The notes under the pieces were generated by a model. The model saw only the letters and a program-made list of their open reading frames with translations, was not told the origin of the DNA and did no database searches. From an uncultured Prevotella sp. (GTDB lineage Bacteria > Bacteroidota > Bacteroidia > Bacteroidales > Bacteroidaceae), in assembly GCA_947170265.1 (NCBI GenBank), contig CAMVSV010000009.1, positions 1-64,000 of the forward strand: DNA of 64,000 nt, read 5' to 3'. The translations under genes and the position numbers were made by a program. This document shows, piece after piece, positions 56,001 through 64,000 of the stretch (its first letter is position 1; each line of letters starts with the position of its first letter).

Positions 56001-56016
56001 AATATTGGTGAAATAA
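53011..56016 (+). CDS. GH66 family enzyme with two SusE-type modules, a BspA-type C-terminal region and GIYV..GKK C-terminus (GH66-3)
   Basis: FPRYGFVATYDNTK, FDFDGYHIDQLGYRG, MEFSYTELW; PMVVGAAVFCGWN and LYLVGDNTPGGW modules; YYTLSGVKTSSPVRGIYVKNGKKILVK. Confidence 0.93.
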   Translation: MKKHLLHLFLFVMALTLSHTMVRAAGTVTFANNGMALSTDKCLYAPGDEVTFSYGASLPSASHVRYYHGNTIIADEALSSSSWTWTTPSDDFTGYLAVVYVPQSGNDIQVLATIGIDVSSSWSRFPRYGFVATYDNTKTSSVIASETALQNRWHINGIQYYDWQYLHELPYDKVNYPDQWKDCALRTILGSVVRNYISEHHRYGMKTMFYNLLFGADAGYGDRGVKYEWSLLDGDGNQDYHPLPDGWVGNIYLRDPSNTEWQDFIGARNDDVYEAFDFDGYHIDQLGYRGTRYDVNGNVVDLPQAYKSFINAMKAKRPDKLLVMNGVSNYGGSEIISTGKMEFSYTELWADDDSYQEMERLVREHAAVNNLGTNSVFAAYMNYNRRDEAGGYFNAPGLLLTDAAMFAVGGSHLELGDGHLLCAEYFPNNNLRMSDALKSSMTTYYDFMTAYENLLRDGGTVVDAGVSCTNGVVNVNSWPPAIGRVAAYSRQMEDCKVVSLLNFSSTTDGKHLTCRDVDGDMPEPELKQNIEVSISAPGATKVWMASPDINGGMPQELDFVQNGDNVVLTVPSLKYWTMLVIEQDDAVVLKPAPMVVGAAVFCGWNPQNAAMMVRKENNSNVFTYTGWLKADEEFKFLTQCSWGEPEYRNANTGNSYINGDGEVVLVSGDDNDYKFKVSQSGNYTITLDIDNMTINVVKADYQDNPISYNALYLVGDNTPGGWTLSQATPMKQSADNPFVFTSQLHMTAPEGGSFKIATNPNSTFDDQDFFYRDATYSNKISTDATGDRKWSVEKEDDYLVRVDLQAQTIDIWRAITIGTAGVATYCIDRQLDFTDVEGLKAYIVEGTTGSGEVQGMSYSEVSSAPANQGLLLVGAPGKYFVPTTDRATDNCASNLLVGVTEDTYIYSEADGKKNYILGNGSHGVGFYRSKNGTLGANKAYLSLPSSHNASVLVFEFPEATAVRNVGKYKADDPFYYTLSGVKTSSPVRGIYVKNGKKILVK

Positions 56017-56024
56017 TAAAAGAT

Positions 56025-56234
56025 ATGTTTAGGACTAACAACGAACGAAACTATGTCAAACCACTAATCCGTATGTGGCAAGTAGACGAGACAAAGGCTA
56101 TCATGGCTGAGAGCTACATACCTGTTGACGACATAAAGGTTATTGACGACGAAGAAGAGATAGACCCCTCGGAGGCTCTGACAAAGAGTGTCAACCTGTG
56201 GGACGACAACCCTGATGATTATTGGCATGAATGA
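56025..56234 (+). CDS. Small acidic protein (69 aa), NYVKP N-region, C-terminal LWDDNPDDYWHE
   Basis: 8 bp after GH66-3 and 34 bp before the next BspA-like gene; shares motifs with the other three small ORFs. Confidence 0.78.
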   Translation: MFRTNNERNYVKPLIRMWQVDETKAIMAESYIPVDDIKVIDDEEEIDPSEALTKSVNLWDDNPDDYWHE

Positions 56235-56268
56235 TAACAATGAATATATAAACTAAAAAGCTGAAAAA

Positions 56269-58992
56269 ATGAAACACAAGACGACTGAAAACATTAAGCA
56301 ACCACTGGCGCTGAGTATCAGGATACTTACTGCTGTGCTGGCACTGCTGTGCCTGCCCATGATAGAAGCTTCGGCAAACTACTATTACAAGCTGCAGCTA
56401 CTGGATGTGAAGACAGAGGGAGCCACCCCCTATTGGACAGGTTGGATCCATATGAACCAGTATTATGACTCATGGTATAACGGTTTGCGCGACTGGCTCG
56501 AGAACCGCAGGGAGGTAAGACAGATAGACATTGAGACTGGTGTGGAAGGCGATGCTCTCCCAAGCCGTTACACCACGGGACTTGGCACCGAGTATCTTTG
56601 CAACGATGCCGACGAGTCGGCTTTTGAAGACAAGATAAAGTATAAGGTGGTAGGAATAGCTTTCAAGGGAAAGGAAGAACCGGGAAACCAGGGACAGTGG
56701 TACGAGATACTTGACGGTGACGACTATTTCTATATGGACACAGAGAGTCCATACCGCTATCCCGAGGATGAAGCTCACAAGATAGAGGTGTTCAACAGGA
56801 TAAAGGACGAGGTGAAGACCCTGGACCTGAGTCAGTGGGGCAAGCACTTCTGGAGGGCCGAACACTATTTTGGAGAGATGACGGCAATGACCGACCTCTA
56901 TCTGCCCGACAACGACTTCGCTATCTACGATCAGTATATGTTTGCCAATGCCTATAACCTCGAGACCATTCACTGGAGCTCAAACAGCTATATACGCGAG
57001 GTAGGCAAAGGAGCATTCCGTAACTGTTTCAAGTTGTCGCAGAACTGCATACAGCGCATTCTCAACGAGGTGGCAGAGCACTCGGCAGAGGGGGCTATCG
57101 GTGCCGAGGCTTTCTACAACTGCCTGCAACTGCAAGACGTAACCATTCCGGCACGCATACGATGGATTGGCAATGAGGCGTTCTGTCAGCAGGTGTATGT
57201 TCCTGCTGACCTGCCAAGTGGCTACGATACGAGCATACTGAAACCATCGCTTCAGACCGTAACCTTTGCTACTGACAATACAAAGACTGGCAGCAGCGAG
57301 TATTGGAAGAGCTGGTACTATGAAGACCCTGACGTGCCTTCTGAGTGGTATGGCTACAGCGACAGCCAAAAATGGGAGCAGCACTGGACCAGCGACTACA
57401 CATGGAGCGGACTGCAGATTGACAATATCGGTGACAAGGCTTTTTCCGACTGTCAGCTGCTTGAGAATGTCATCCTCGGCAACGACATCCAGCTTAGGAA
57501 CTTCGGCTACGGAGTATTTGCCAACTGTCGTTTCCTCACCAGCAGCAACATTCAGGCAATGCTCGACAACTTCTCTGTGAACGGACAGGACGGCTATGGC
57601 AACATCCAGATACCTGCCGCACTGTTCTGGGGTGTCAACGGAAAGAACCTTGACGGCACCTATGTGGCAAATCCTGCCTTCACCACGCTCACCATACCCG
57701 GCAACGTGTCGGAGATAGGTGCGGGCGCATTCGGAGTGTGGGTCGACGGCACCAATCATGACCACTCTTCAATAAAGGACATATATGTGAGCCGTGGCTG
57801 GAGACCTGATTGCAAATCCCTGTCGAGCGACCCGGGATACTCTGTTGATGGCTACTACGAGAACTTCACGGCTTTCTCCGGACTCGTGCCAAACCATGTG
57901 ACCGTTCATTTCGATGGCAATGCGGCAACCTACACTTCCGGCAACACCACGGGATATACCACCTACATGACCGACAACAACGAGTTCCAGCGCCTGCTGA
58001 CCAAGGATATATATTCTGCTGCATCAGCCACTGACTACGACGTGGTGCCCCAGCAGCATGCCATAGTGCGTCTGCACAGAACGATGAAGGAAGGATGGAA
58101 CTCCATGTGTCTGCCTTTTGGTGCCACTGCCGCAGCCAAGGAGATACCTGTGAACTATGATGATGCGTCAGCCGAGGGAGCAACCTATGCCAACACCCGA
58201 CTGTTGCAGCGTGCCCTCAATGCTAATGGTGGCGCAAACTTCATGCTTGCTGCCTACAGGGACTATATGGCTTCTTCCAACACCTTCCGCTTCCTGCATG
58301 TCACCGACTACGATGCACAGCCCCAGTCGTCGTATGTACCATTCCTCGTATACATGGATGCTGACGATATTGCCGGCGATGGCATATATACTTTCTCCAA
58401 TGTTGACGTGAACTATGACTGGCATCCTGCCGACGGTGAGGAGAACACCGGCTACACTTCTTCAAACGTGACCATCACCACCGATCCCGACAACATGGAT
58501 GTCGCTCCGTTCGTGGGCAAGGCTGAGACGTTTGCACCCTTCAACGATGCTGCCGGCACATATTCCGACTATGAGTTCACAGGTACCTTCCGCACCATGG
58601 TAGGAACGGTTGGCAATGGCAGCGACGATATAAACAACTTCATCACCACCAATGACTACTACATTCAGAACAACGATGGCGTTACGCGCTACTATCAGTA
58701 TGAGAGTGGTAAAAAGGTAGGCATCAAAGCCTTTACCGGATGGTTCCACTATGTAGGCTCAAACGATGCCAAGCCATTGATGGTTAGCATGGATGTGCTC
58801 AGCCGTGTGCAAGAACCTGAGGTGGATTTCCCAGAGACTGTCACTTCGCTGCCACAGATAGAGATATCTTCATTGGGTGATGAACCCGTCTACGACCTGA
58901 GCGGCAGACGCGTGGCTGTCAGTGGCAAGATGATTTCCGACCTTCCCAAGGGCATCTATGTGTCAGGGGGCAGGAAGTTTGTAGTAAGATAA
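56269..58992 (+). CDS. BspA-like LRR_5 secreted protein with GIYV..GRK C-terminus
   Basis: Signal peptide; LRR_5 segments (IREVGKGAFRNCFKLSQ, IGDKAFSDCQLLENV); C-terminus LPKGIYVSGGRKFVVR. Confidence 0.87.
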   Translation: MKHKTTENIKQPLALSIRILTAVLALLCLPMIEASANYYYKLQLLDVKTEGATPYWTGWIHMNQYYDSWYNGLRDWLENRREVRQIDIETGVEGDALPSRYTTGLGTEYLCNDADESAFEDKIKYKVVGIAFKGKEEPGNQGQWYEILDGDDYFYMDTESPYRYPEDEAHKIEVFNRIKDEVKTLDLSQWGKHFWRAEHYFGEMTAMTDLYLPDNDFAIYDQYMFANAYNLETIHWSSNSYIREVGKGAFRNCFKLSQNCIQRILNEVAEHSAEGAIGAEAFYNCLQLQDVTIPARIRWIGNEAFCQQVYVPADLPSGYDTSILKPSLQTVTFATDNTKTGSSEYWKSWYYEDPDVPSEWYGYSDSQKWEQHWTSDYTWSGLQIDNIGDKAFSDCQLLENVILGNDIQLRNFGYGVFANCRFLTSSNIQAMLDNFSVNGQDGYGNIQIPAALFWGVNGKNLDGTYVANPAFTTLTIPGNVSEIGAGAFGVWVDGTNHDHSSIKDIYVSRGWRPDCKSLSSDPGYSVDGYYENFTAFSGLVPNHVTVHFDGNAATYTSGNTTGYTTYMTDNNEFQRLLTKDIYSAASATDYDVVPQQHAIVRLHRTMKEGWNSMCLPFGATAAAKEIPVNYDDASAEGATYANTRLLQRALNANGGANFMLAAYRDYMASSNTFRFLHVTDYDAQPQSSYVPFLVYMDADDIAGDGIYTFSNVDVNYDWHPADGEENTGYTSSNVTITTDPDNMDVAPFVGKAETFAPFNDAAGTYSDYEFTGTFRTMVGTVGNGSDDINNFITTNDYYIQNNDGVTRYYQYESGKKVGIKAFTGWFHYVGSNDAKPLMVSMDVLSRVQEPEVDFPETVTSLPQIEISSLGDEPVYDLSGRRVAVSGKMISDLPKGIYVSGGRKFVVR

Positions 58993-59025
58993 TTTGATGA
59001 ATCCAATAAAACACTATCAGTAACA

Positions 59026-59229
59026 ATGAAGAAACCATATATATCACCCGAATGCGAGAAATACACCATCGACACGTCAGAGAACCTGTTGGGTATGTCG
59101 GTATATGACCCCGACACCACCAACCCGGTCTCTATTGCTGGCGACGGCGACGACCCTACCCAAGATGATGACGGTATCATCTGGAACGATTCCAAATGGG
59201 GACGTTCCATTGACTTGTGGGGCGAATAA
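59026..59229 (+). CDS. Small acidic protein (67 aa), MKKPYISP N-terminus, C-terminal DLWGE
   Basis: 33 bp after the BspA-like gene, followed by a terminator; shares motifs with the other three small ORFs. Confidence 0.78.
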   Translation: MKKPYISPECEKYTIDTSENLLGMSVYDPDTTNPVSIAGDGDDPTQDDDGIIWNDSKWGRSIDLWGE

Positions 59230-59248
59230 TATTGTTGGCAAAATAAAA

Positions 59249-59293
59249 AAGAAGTGCTTCCGGCAATAGCTGGGAGCACTTCTTTTTTTTTTA
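59249..59293 (+). terminator. Intrinsic terminator of the GH66-3/BspA operon
   Basis: AAGAAGTGCTTCC / GGGAGCACTTCTT stem plus a long T-tract. Confidence 0.9.
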
Positions 59294-59305
59294 TGTCATT
59301 GAGGT

Positions 59306-61639
59306 TTAGATATTGGGTTCGTCCCACACCTTGGTTTCCGTGCAGGTGGTCTTCACCTTTTGGTTGCCAACCTTGAGCACGAAGTCGCCCTCTTCAAGGG
59401 TCCATCGTCCGTCGGCACCTACAAAGGCGAGGTTCTTGGCGGGGAGAGTGAAGCTCACGGTTTTTGTCTCTCCGGGCTGAAGCTCAATCTTGGTGAAGTC
59501 GCGCAGACGGCAGTTGTCGGGAACGACAGATGCTACGAGGTCGCTGGAGTAGAGCAGCACGGGTTCCTTGCCGCTCACGCTGCCGGTGTTCTTCACGTCG
59601 ATGGTGACGGTGAGCTTGTCATCGGCTGTGAACTGTGTCTTGTCTACGGTGAGGTTGGAATATTCATAGGTGGTGTAGCTCATGCCGTAGCCGAAGGGCC
59701 ATTGCAGCGACACCTTGGCATCGTAGTTGTAGGCTCCTTCCATGGTGCCCACCTCTTCGCTCACCTTGTAGTCGTAGGTGTGCAGGGAGTTGATTTCTCT
59801 GGGGTAGGTGTAAGGCATCTTTGCTGAGAAGTTGGCATCGCCAGCCAGCAGGTCTGCCAGTGCATCGGCACCATAGTTGCCGGGAATGAGAATGTTGACC
59901 ACGGCTTTTGCAAGGGGTTCGATGTCGGCAATGAGGCGCGGACGTCCTTCGTTGAGTATGAGCACAATAGGTTTGCCGGTCTTGGCAAGAGCCTTCACAA
60001 GGTCTCGCTGGTTTTCTGATAGCCACAGGTTGCTGAGGTTGCCCGGTGTCTCTGAATAGCTGTTCTCTCCTATTGCTGCAATGATGATGTCGGCATTGGC
60101 GGCGGCATTCACAGCCTTGTCTATCTGTGGTTCGTTCTCCTCAAAATACTGTCCGTCTTCCTTGTAGGTCACGCCTTGTTCGAGTATGATGTTCTCCTTG
60201 CCGTATTTGTTGCAAAGGGCTTCATAGATGGTGTTGTATTTCTCAGTGAGGTCTTCGGCTCTCGAGCCTTGCCATGTGTAGCTCCAGCCGCCGTGCAGAC
60301 AGCGCATCTGGTTGGCGTTGGGACCGGTGAGGAGAATCTTCTTTCCCTTGGCGAGAGGCAGTATGCCATCATTTTTCAGCAGTATCTCGCTCTCCTCGGC
60401 GGCTTTGCGTGACTTCTCGGCAAACTCGTCGCTTCCGAATTTCTCATAGCCTTTGCCTCCGGTGTTGGGTTCCTTGAAGAGGTTAAGACGGTATTTCACT
60501 CTCAGTATGCGGCTCACGGCATCGTCTATTCTCGACATGGGCACCTTGCCTTCTTCCACCAGTTCCTTCAGCAGTATGCAGAAGTCCACGCTGTAGGGGT
60601 CCATGCTCATGTCTATACCGTTGTTTATGGCTATGCGTATGGCATCTTTCTTGTCTTTTGCCACTCTCTCTCGCTGATACAGGTTGTTTATGTCAGCCCA
60701 GTCGGTCACTATCATGCCGTCCCACTGAAGGTCTTCTTTCAGCCATTTCGTAAGATATTCGTAGCTTGCGTGTACAGGCACTCCGTTCACGCTTGCTGAG
60801 TTTACCATGATGGTGAGTGCTCCGGCTTGTATGGCTTGCTTGAATGGCTCGAAATATTTCTCGCGCAGCAGCTGTTGGGAGATGTATGCCGGTGTGCGGT
60901 CTTTTCCTGACCATGGGGCTCCATAGCCGAAGTAGTGTTTCATACATGTGGCAACATGAAACTTGTCTATGTTGTTGGGGTCGTCACCCTGATAGCCCTT
61001 GATTTCTGCCACTGCCATCTTGGCATTTACTATGGCATCTTCGCCGAAGCTCTCCCATACGCGTGGCCAGCGGGGGTCTCGGCTGAGGTCGGTCACGGGA
61101 TTGTATACCCACGGACAGTTGGCGGCGCGGCTCTCGTAGGCGGTGATCTGGGCTCCGGAGAATGCCAGGTCGGTGTTGAACGATGCACCTATGTTTATCG
61201 GTTGTGGAAAGAGTGTTCCTGCCTGGGTGTAGGTCACACCGTGGTTGTGGTCGAGTCCGTAGATGTCGGGTATGCCGAGATACTTCATCGACTTCTCCTG
61301 TATCAGGCGGATGTACTTCTGCCAGTTCTCAACGGTCTGGGCGCGTGTGCCCGGTGCGTTGAGAATGGAACCTACCTTGTATTTGGATATGCATGTGTCG
61401 AGAATGGTCTCGTTGAGTACCCATTGGCCGGTGGCATCATAGGTGCCCATCACGTCGAAGTTGAGTTCCAGCATCTGACCGATTTTCTCTTCAAGGGTCA
61501 TTTTCTTGAGGGTCTTCTCAATCTTTGCTTCAATCTCGGCATTGCGAGGAATGGCTGGCTTCACAGTCTGTGCATTAGTCGTTATTGCCGATGTTCCAAT
61601 CAAAGCAATAATAATGGCTTTCGTTACTTTTGTTGTCAT
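59306..61639 (-). CDS. GH3 family glycoside hydrolase (beta-glucosidase-like; start at MTTKVTK)
   Basis: [51 protein letters not shown]-terminal fibronectin type III-like domain. Confidence 0.94.
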   Translation of the reverse strand: MTTKVTKAIIIALIGTSAITTNAQTVKPAIPRNAEIEAKIEKTLKKMTLEEKIGQMLELNFDVMGTYDATGQWVLNETILDTCISKYKVGSILNAPGTRAQTVENWQKYIRLIQEKSMKYLGIPDIYGLDHNHGVTYTQAGTLFPQPINIGASFNTDLAFSGAQITAYESRAANCPWVYNPVTDLSRDPRWPRVWESFGEDAIVNAKMAVAEIKGYQGDDPNNIDKFHVATCMKHYFGYGAPWSGKDRTPAYISQQLLREKYFEPFKQAIQAGALTIMVNSASVNGVPVHASYEYLTKWLKEDLQWDGMIVTDWADINNLYQRERVAKDKKDAIRIAINNGIDMSMDPYSVDFCILLKELVEEGKVPMSRIDDAVSRILRVKYRLNLFKEPNTGGKGYEKFGSDEFAEKSRKAAEESEILLKNDGILPLAKGKKILLTGPNANQMRCLHGGWSYTWQGSRAEDLTEKYNTIYEALCNKYGKENIILEQGVTYKEDGQYFEENEPQIDKAVNAAANADIIIAAIGENSYSETPGNLSNLWLSENQRDLVKALAKTGKPIVLILNEGRPRLIADIEPLAKAVVNILIPGNYGADALADLLAGDANFSAKMPYTYPREINSLHTYDYKVSEEVGTMEGAYNYDAKVSLQWPFGYGMSYTTYEYSNLTVDKTQFTADDKLTVTIDVKNTGSVSGKEPVLLYSSDLVASVVPDNCRLRDFTKIELQPGETKTVSFTLPAKNLAFVGADGRWTLEEGDFVLKVGNQKVKTTCTETKVWDEPNI

Positions 61640-62131
61640 TGTCGTGTTGTTTTTTATAGATAAACTTAGGTCTGATTTTTGTATGATAGCTGCAAAGTTC
61701 CGAATAATTATTGTCTTTTGCAAGTTATAAGGTAAAGAAATTATTTCTGCCAGTTACCGCCTCCGTGTTATTTTTGTAAGGTTTTCATTTTATGGAACTA
61801 TTTTTTTTCTTTGGAAAAACCCTGTTTTTGCAAATATTGTTCGCTTTTTGACGGTTTTGGTCTGTTTTTCCTGAAGTTCGTTTGCTGTGAATTTACGACT
61901 ATGAATTTGTTTGCGGAAAATATGCAGAAATTGCCTGATTTTAACATTTCTAAGACGATTTTTTAACACAAATACTCAAGAATTTTGCACCACAAAATAT
62001 TTTGTCAGAAATTTTGCAAGGATTTGTGTGCAAGGATATTTTGTTAAAAATCAATTATTTAAGGTGAAAATACTTACAAGTGTGCAATGAAAATACCACA
62101 AAAATCGGTGAAAAACGCATACTCAGGTTGC

Positions 62132-62197
62132 GAAAGTGGCTCTTTCATCATGCGAAAGTGGCACTTTTGAGTGGTGAAAGTGCCTCTTTTGTAACCG
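62132..62197. repeat. 22-bp-period palindrome array, locus B (3 units)
   Basis: gaaagtggctctttcatcatgc / gaaagtggcacttttgagtggt / gaaagtgcctcttttgtaaccg; centres 62139, 62161, 62183. Confidence 0.9.
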
Positions 62198-62410
62198 TTT
62201 TTTCTTTTTTCTTGACAAAAACAGGGTATTCCTGCAAGTATATTGTATGAATATGCCAAACAAATGTTAACGGCTTTTCCAGAATGCGAGTTGAAGTCGG
62301 AATTTTCTTTTAACACTTTTGTAAATAAATGTTAACAATTTTCCTCGAAGCTTAAATGTTAAAATTTTGTTTTTTTAATGCCGATTTTCTTGTATTTCAA
62401 ATATATAATG

Positions 62411-62418
62411 TATATTTG
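62411..62418 (+). promoter_or_regulatory. -7 box TATATTTG for the 62448 gene
   Basis: TAnnTTTG match 30 bp before the ATG. Confidence 0.55.
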
Positions 62419-62447
62419 CTTGTTGAAAACTAATAACATGCATTAAA

Positions 62448-63653
62448 ATGAAACCGATATTACATGCGTTAAATCTGATGATTGTGGTACTGACTTCTTT
62501 TTTCAGTACCTCGGCATTGGCGCAGGATAATTCCGAATATTTCAATTTCTACGATGAAGGACGCACGATAATCTCCTCGCTTACCTATGAAGGACAGGCT
62601 GCTACGGAGCTGACCATTCCCAGTCAGGTGGTGAGGGTGGAAGAAGGTGCTTTCTATGGAGCTGTTGGTTTGAAAAGCCTCTATGTCGATGGTGCCAATC
62701 CGGTGTTTGAACCAGAGGCTCTCGCCTATGTAAAAGACAAGCTCACGCTGGTAAACACCGGCAGCAACATGTCGACGGTGAACATTCTTGCTATGCTCAA
62801 CAGCTTCGGCAACGAAGAAGGTAGCTCTGTGCTGAAGACACTTGAGATAGAAGGCTATACCACGAGCGATGAGCCTACAGGCGACCTCGATGACGATAAG
62901 AAGGATAGTATAATGAACATGCAGTGGGTCGATGCTGACCTTCCGCAGCTCAGCACCAGCACCCTGAGCGTGAAGCTGCCGGCAGCCCTCGTGGGTAAGC
63001 AGACTCTTGGCGATGCCACGTTCTACGGACGCTTCAACATCACCGGTGAGCTGTCGACCTTCTGCGGAAGCGTGACCTTTGAAGATACTGACGACGGCTC
63101 CCACATGCTGTTCTATGTTCCCACTCATCTGGTGACCTCGACCAAGGAGATTTACATCAAGCGAGTGCATTATATCATAGCCGATGAGGGTGTTCTTGTT
63201 CACAACGTGACAGGCACAGCCACCTTTGCCGACCTGAAAAGGGTGGACGATAACGGTCAGAGCTACGAAGCCAACATGTTAGTAGGTGTGACGGAGCCTA
63301 CAGACATCAAACCAACAGAGAACAAGGGTGGGGTAGACTATACCAATTTCATTCTCTACCAGGCTTGCTTCCATCCCACCACGGGAGGCACACTCAAAGC
63401 CAACCGAGCCTACCTGCAGATACCCACCAACGTCTGGCAGGCTCTCGGAGAGGCTAAGCTGGGCATGCACTATGAAAAGGAAGATGCCGAAAATACCGAG
63501 CCGGAAGAGGAAACTACGTCAATAGCAGTAGCCACGGCAACGAAGAAAGCACAGCCTGTGGTGGACCTCCAGACAGGAGAAATAATGAAGGCACCAATAC
63601 AAAGACGAGGCATATACCTCATTGATGGACAAAAGACTTACATCAGCAAATGA
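62448..63653 (+). CDS. Secreted BspA-related hypothetical protein with degenerate GIYL..GQK C-terminus
   Basis: Signal peptide; one LRR_5-like segment (LTIPSQVVRVEEGAFYGAVGLKSLYV); NMLVGVTEPTDI region; C-terminus RRGIYLIDGQKTYISK. Confidence 0.78.
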   Translation: MKPILHALNLMIVVLTSFFSTSALAQDNSEYFNFYDEGRTIISSLTYEGQAATELTIPSQVVRVEEGAFYGAVGLKSLYVDGANPVFEPEALAYVKDKLTLVNTGSNMSTVNILAMLNSFGNEEGSSVLKTLEIEGYTTSDEPTGDLDDDKKDSIMNMQWVDADLPQLSTSTLSVKLPAALVGKQTLGDATFYGRFNITGELSTFCGSVTFEDTDDGSHMLFYVPTHLVTSTKEIYIKRVHYIIADEGVLVHNVTGTATFADLKRVDDNGQSYEANMLVGVTEPTDIKPTENKGGVDYTNFILYQACFHPTTGGTLKANRAYLQIPTNVWQALGEAKLGMHYEKEDAENTEPEEETTSIAVATATKKAQPVVDLQTGEIMKAPIQRRGIYLIDGQKTYISK

Positions 63654-63856
63654 AACGCCAATACACGAAACCTTGCATGGAAATAATCACCTGTGGTGCA
63701 AGGTGCATGAACGACTATAACGACGACGAGACAGGACTCATAAGCACTTCTGGTACAGGGCTGGATGCCGGCATGGGTGAGGCAAAAGCCTTTATCGTAG
63801 GGGAAGACGACGATGCTCCTGTGGAGTGTAGAATAAATAATATATGGGACGAATAA
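63650..63856 (+). CDS. Small acidic protein (68 aa), MKRQYTKP N-terminus, C-terminal NIWDE
   Basis: Start overlaps the upstream stop (ATGA); shares motifs with the other three small ORFs. Confidence 0.8.
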   Translation: MKRQYTKPCMEIITCGARCMNDYNDDETGLISTSGTGLDAGMGEAKAFIVGEDDDAPVECRINNIWDE

Positions 63857-63873
63857 TAAAGATAACTAACACA

Positions 63874-64000
63874 ATGAATACCATGACAAACATAAGCAAT
63901 TCACTACAATCAACTCAGAGACGACAGGGTCTCATGACGTGGTTCCTTACCGTAGTCATGCTCCTTGCAGCGATGCCAACGCTCGCTGCCGACTGGATGC
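63874..64000 (+). CDS. 5' end of a secreted protein, truncated by the window edge
   Basis: MNTMTNISNSLQSTQRRQGLMTWFLTVVMLLAAMPTLAADWM: signal peptide, open to the edge, 17 bp after the small ORF. Confidence 0.65.
   Translation, partial: MNTMTNISNSLQSTQRRQGLMTWFLTVVMLLAAMPTLAADWM

Noticed and set aside
60935-61663. 242-aa plus-strand ORF
   Set aside because: Antisense to the GH3 gene; shadow ORF.

Overview
The window is a chromosomal segment from a Bacteroidales bacterium, most likely Prevotella or a close relative. This is inferred from TAnnTTTG promoters, SusC/SusD pairs, BspA-like surface proteins and gene order. From left to right it holds: the 3' end of tRNA-Trp; secE-nusG-rplKAJL-rpoBC; a minus-strand BspA-like LRR protein followed by a small acidic ORF; a repeat-rich intergenic region (about 15.5-16.45 kb); a TPP-riboswitch-led thiamine operon (thiS-E-G-C-F-H, a second ThiE/TenI-like gene, thiD); an M23 peptidase; tRNA-Leu; S41 peptidase; DUF3316-like protein; a ParC-type topoisomerase subunit; an SGNH lipoprotein; a DASS transporter; tcdA; glyS; an FKBP lipoprotein; a MATE transporter; and a dextran-type polysaccharide utilization locus. 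That locus contains a DUF6377-like regulator, SusC, SusD, a SusE-like protein, three GH66 enzymes, a GH97, a free SusE-like carbohydrate-binding protein and BspA-like proteins, with a GH3 next to it. Three observations stand out. (1) Four small acidic ORFs (67-71 aa) share a 'Y..P' N-terminus and an extreme C-terminal 'W(D/G/H)(D/E)'. Each lies directly 3' of a large secreted protein ending in '(R/K)GIY(I/V/L)..G(K/R/Q)K'. (2) A 15-bp palindrome (RAAAGWGSCWCTTTY) is iterated at exactly 22-bp spacing at three loci, with 4, 3 and 2 copies; one of these lies inside the start of a lipoprotein gene. (3) A cluster of REP/BIME-like two-hairpin elements and a minisatellite lies upstream of the thi operon. 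No CRISPR array, rRNA operon, transposase or prophage was recognised. All calls come from reading the sequence; no searches were run.
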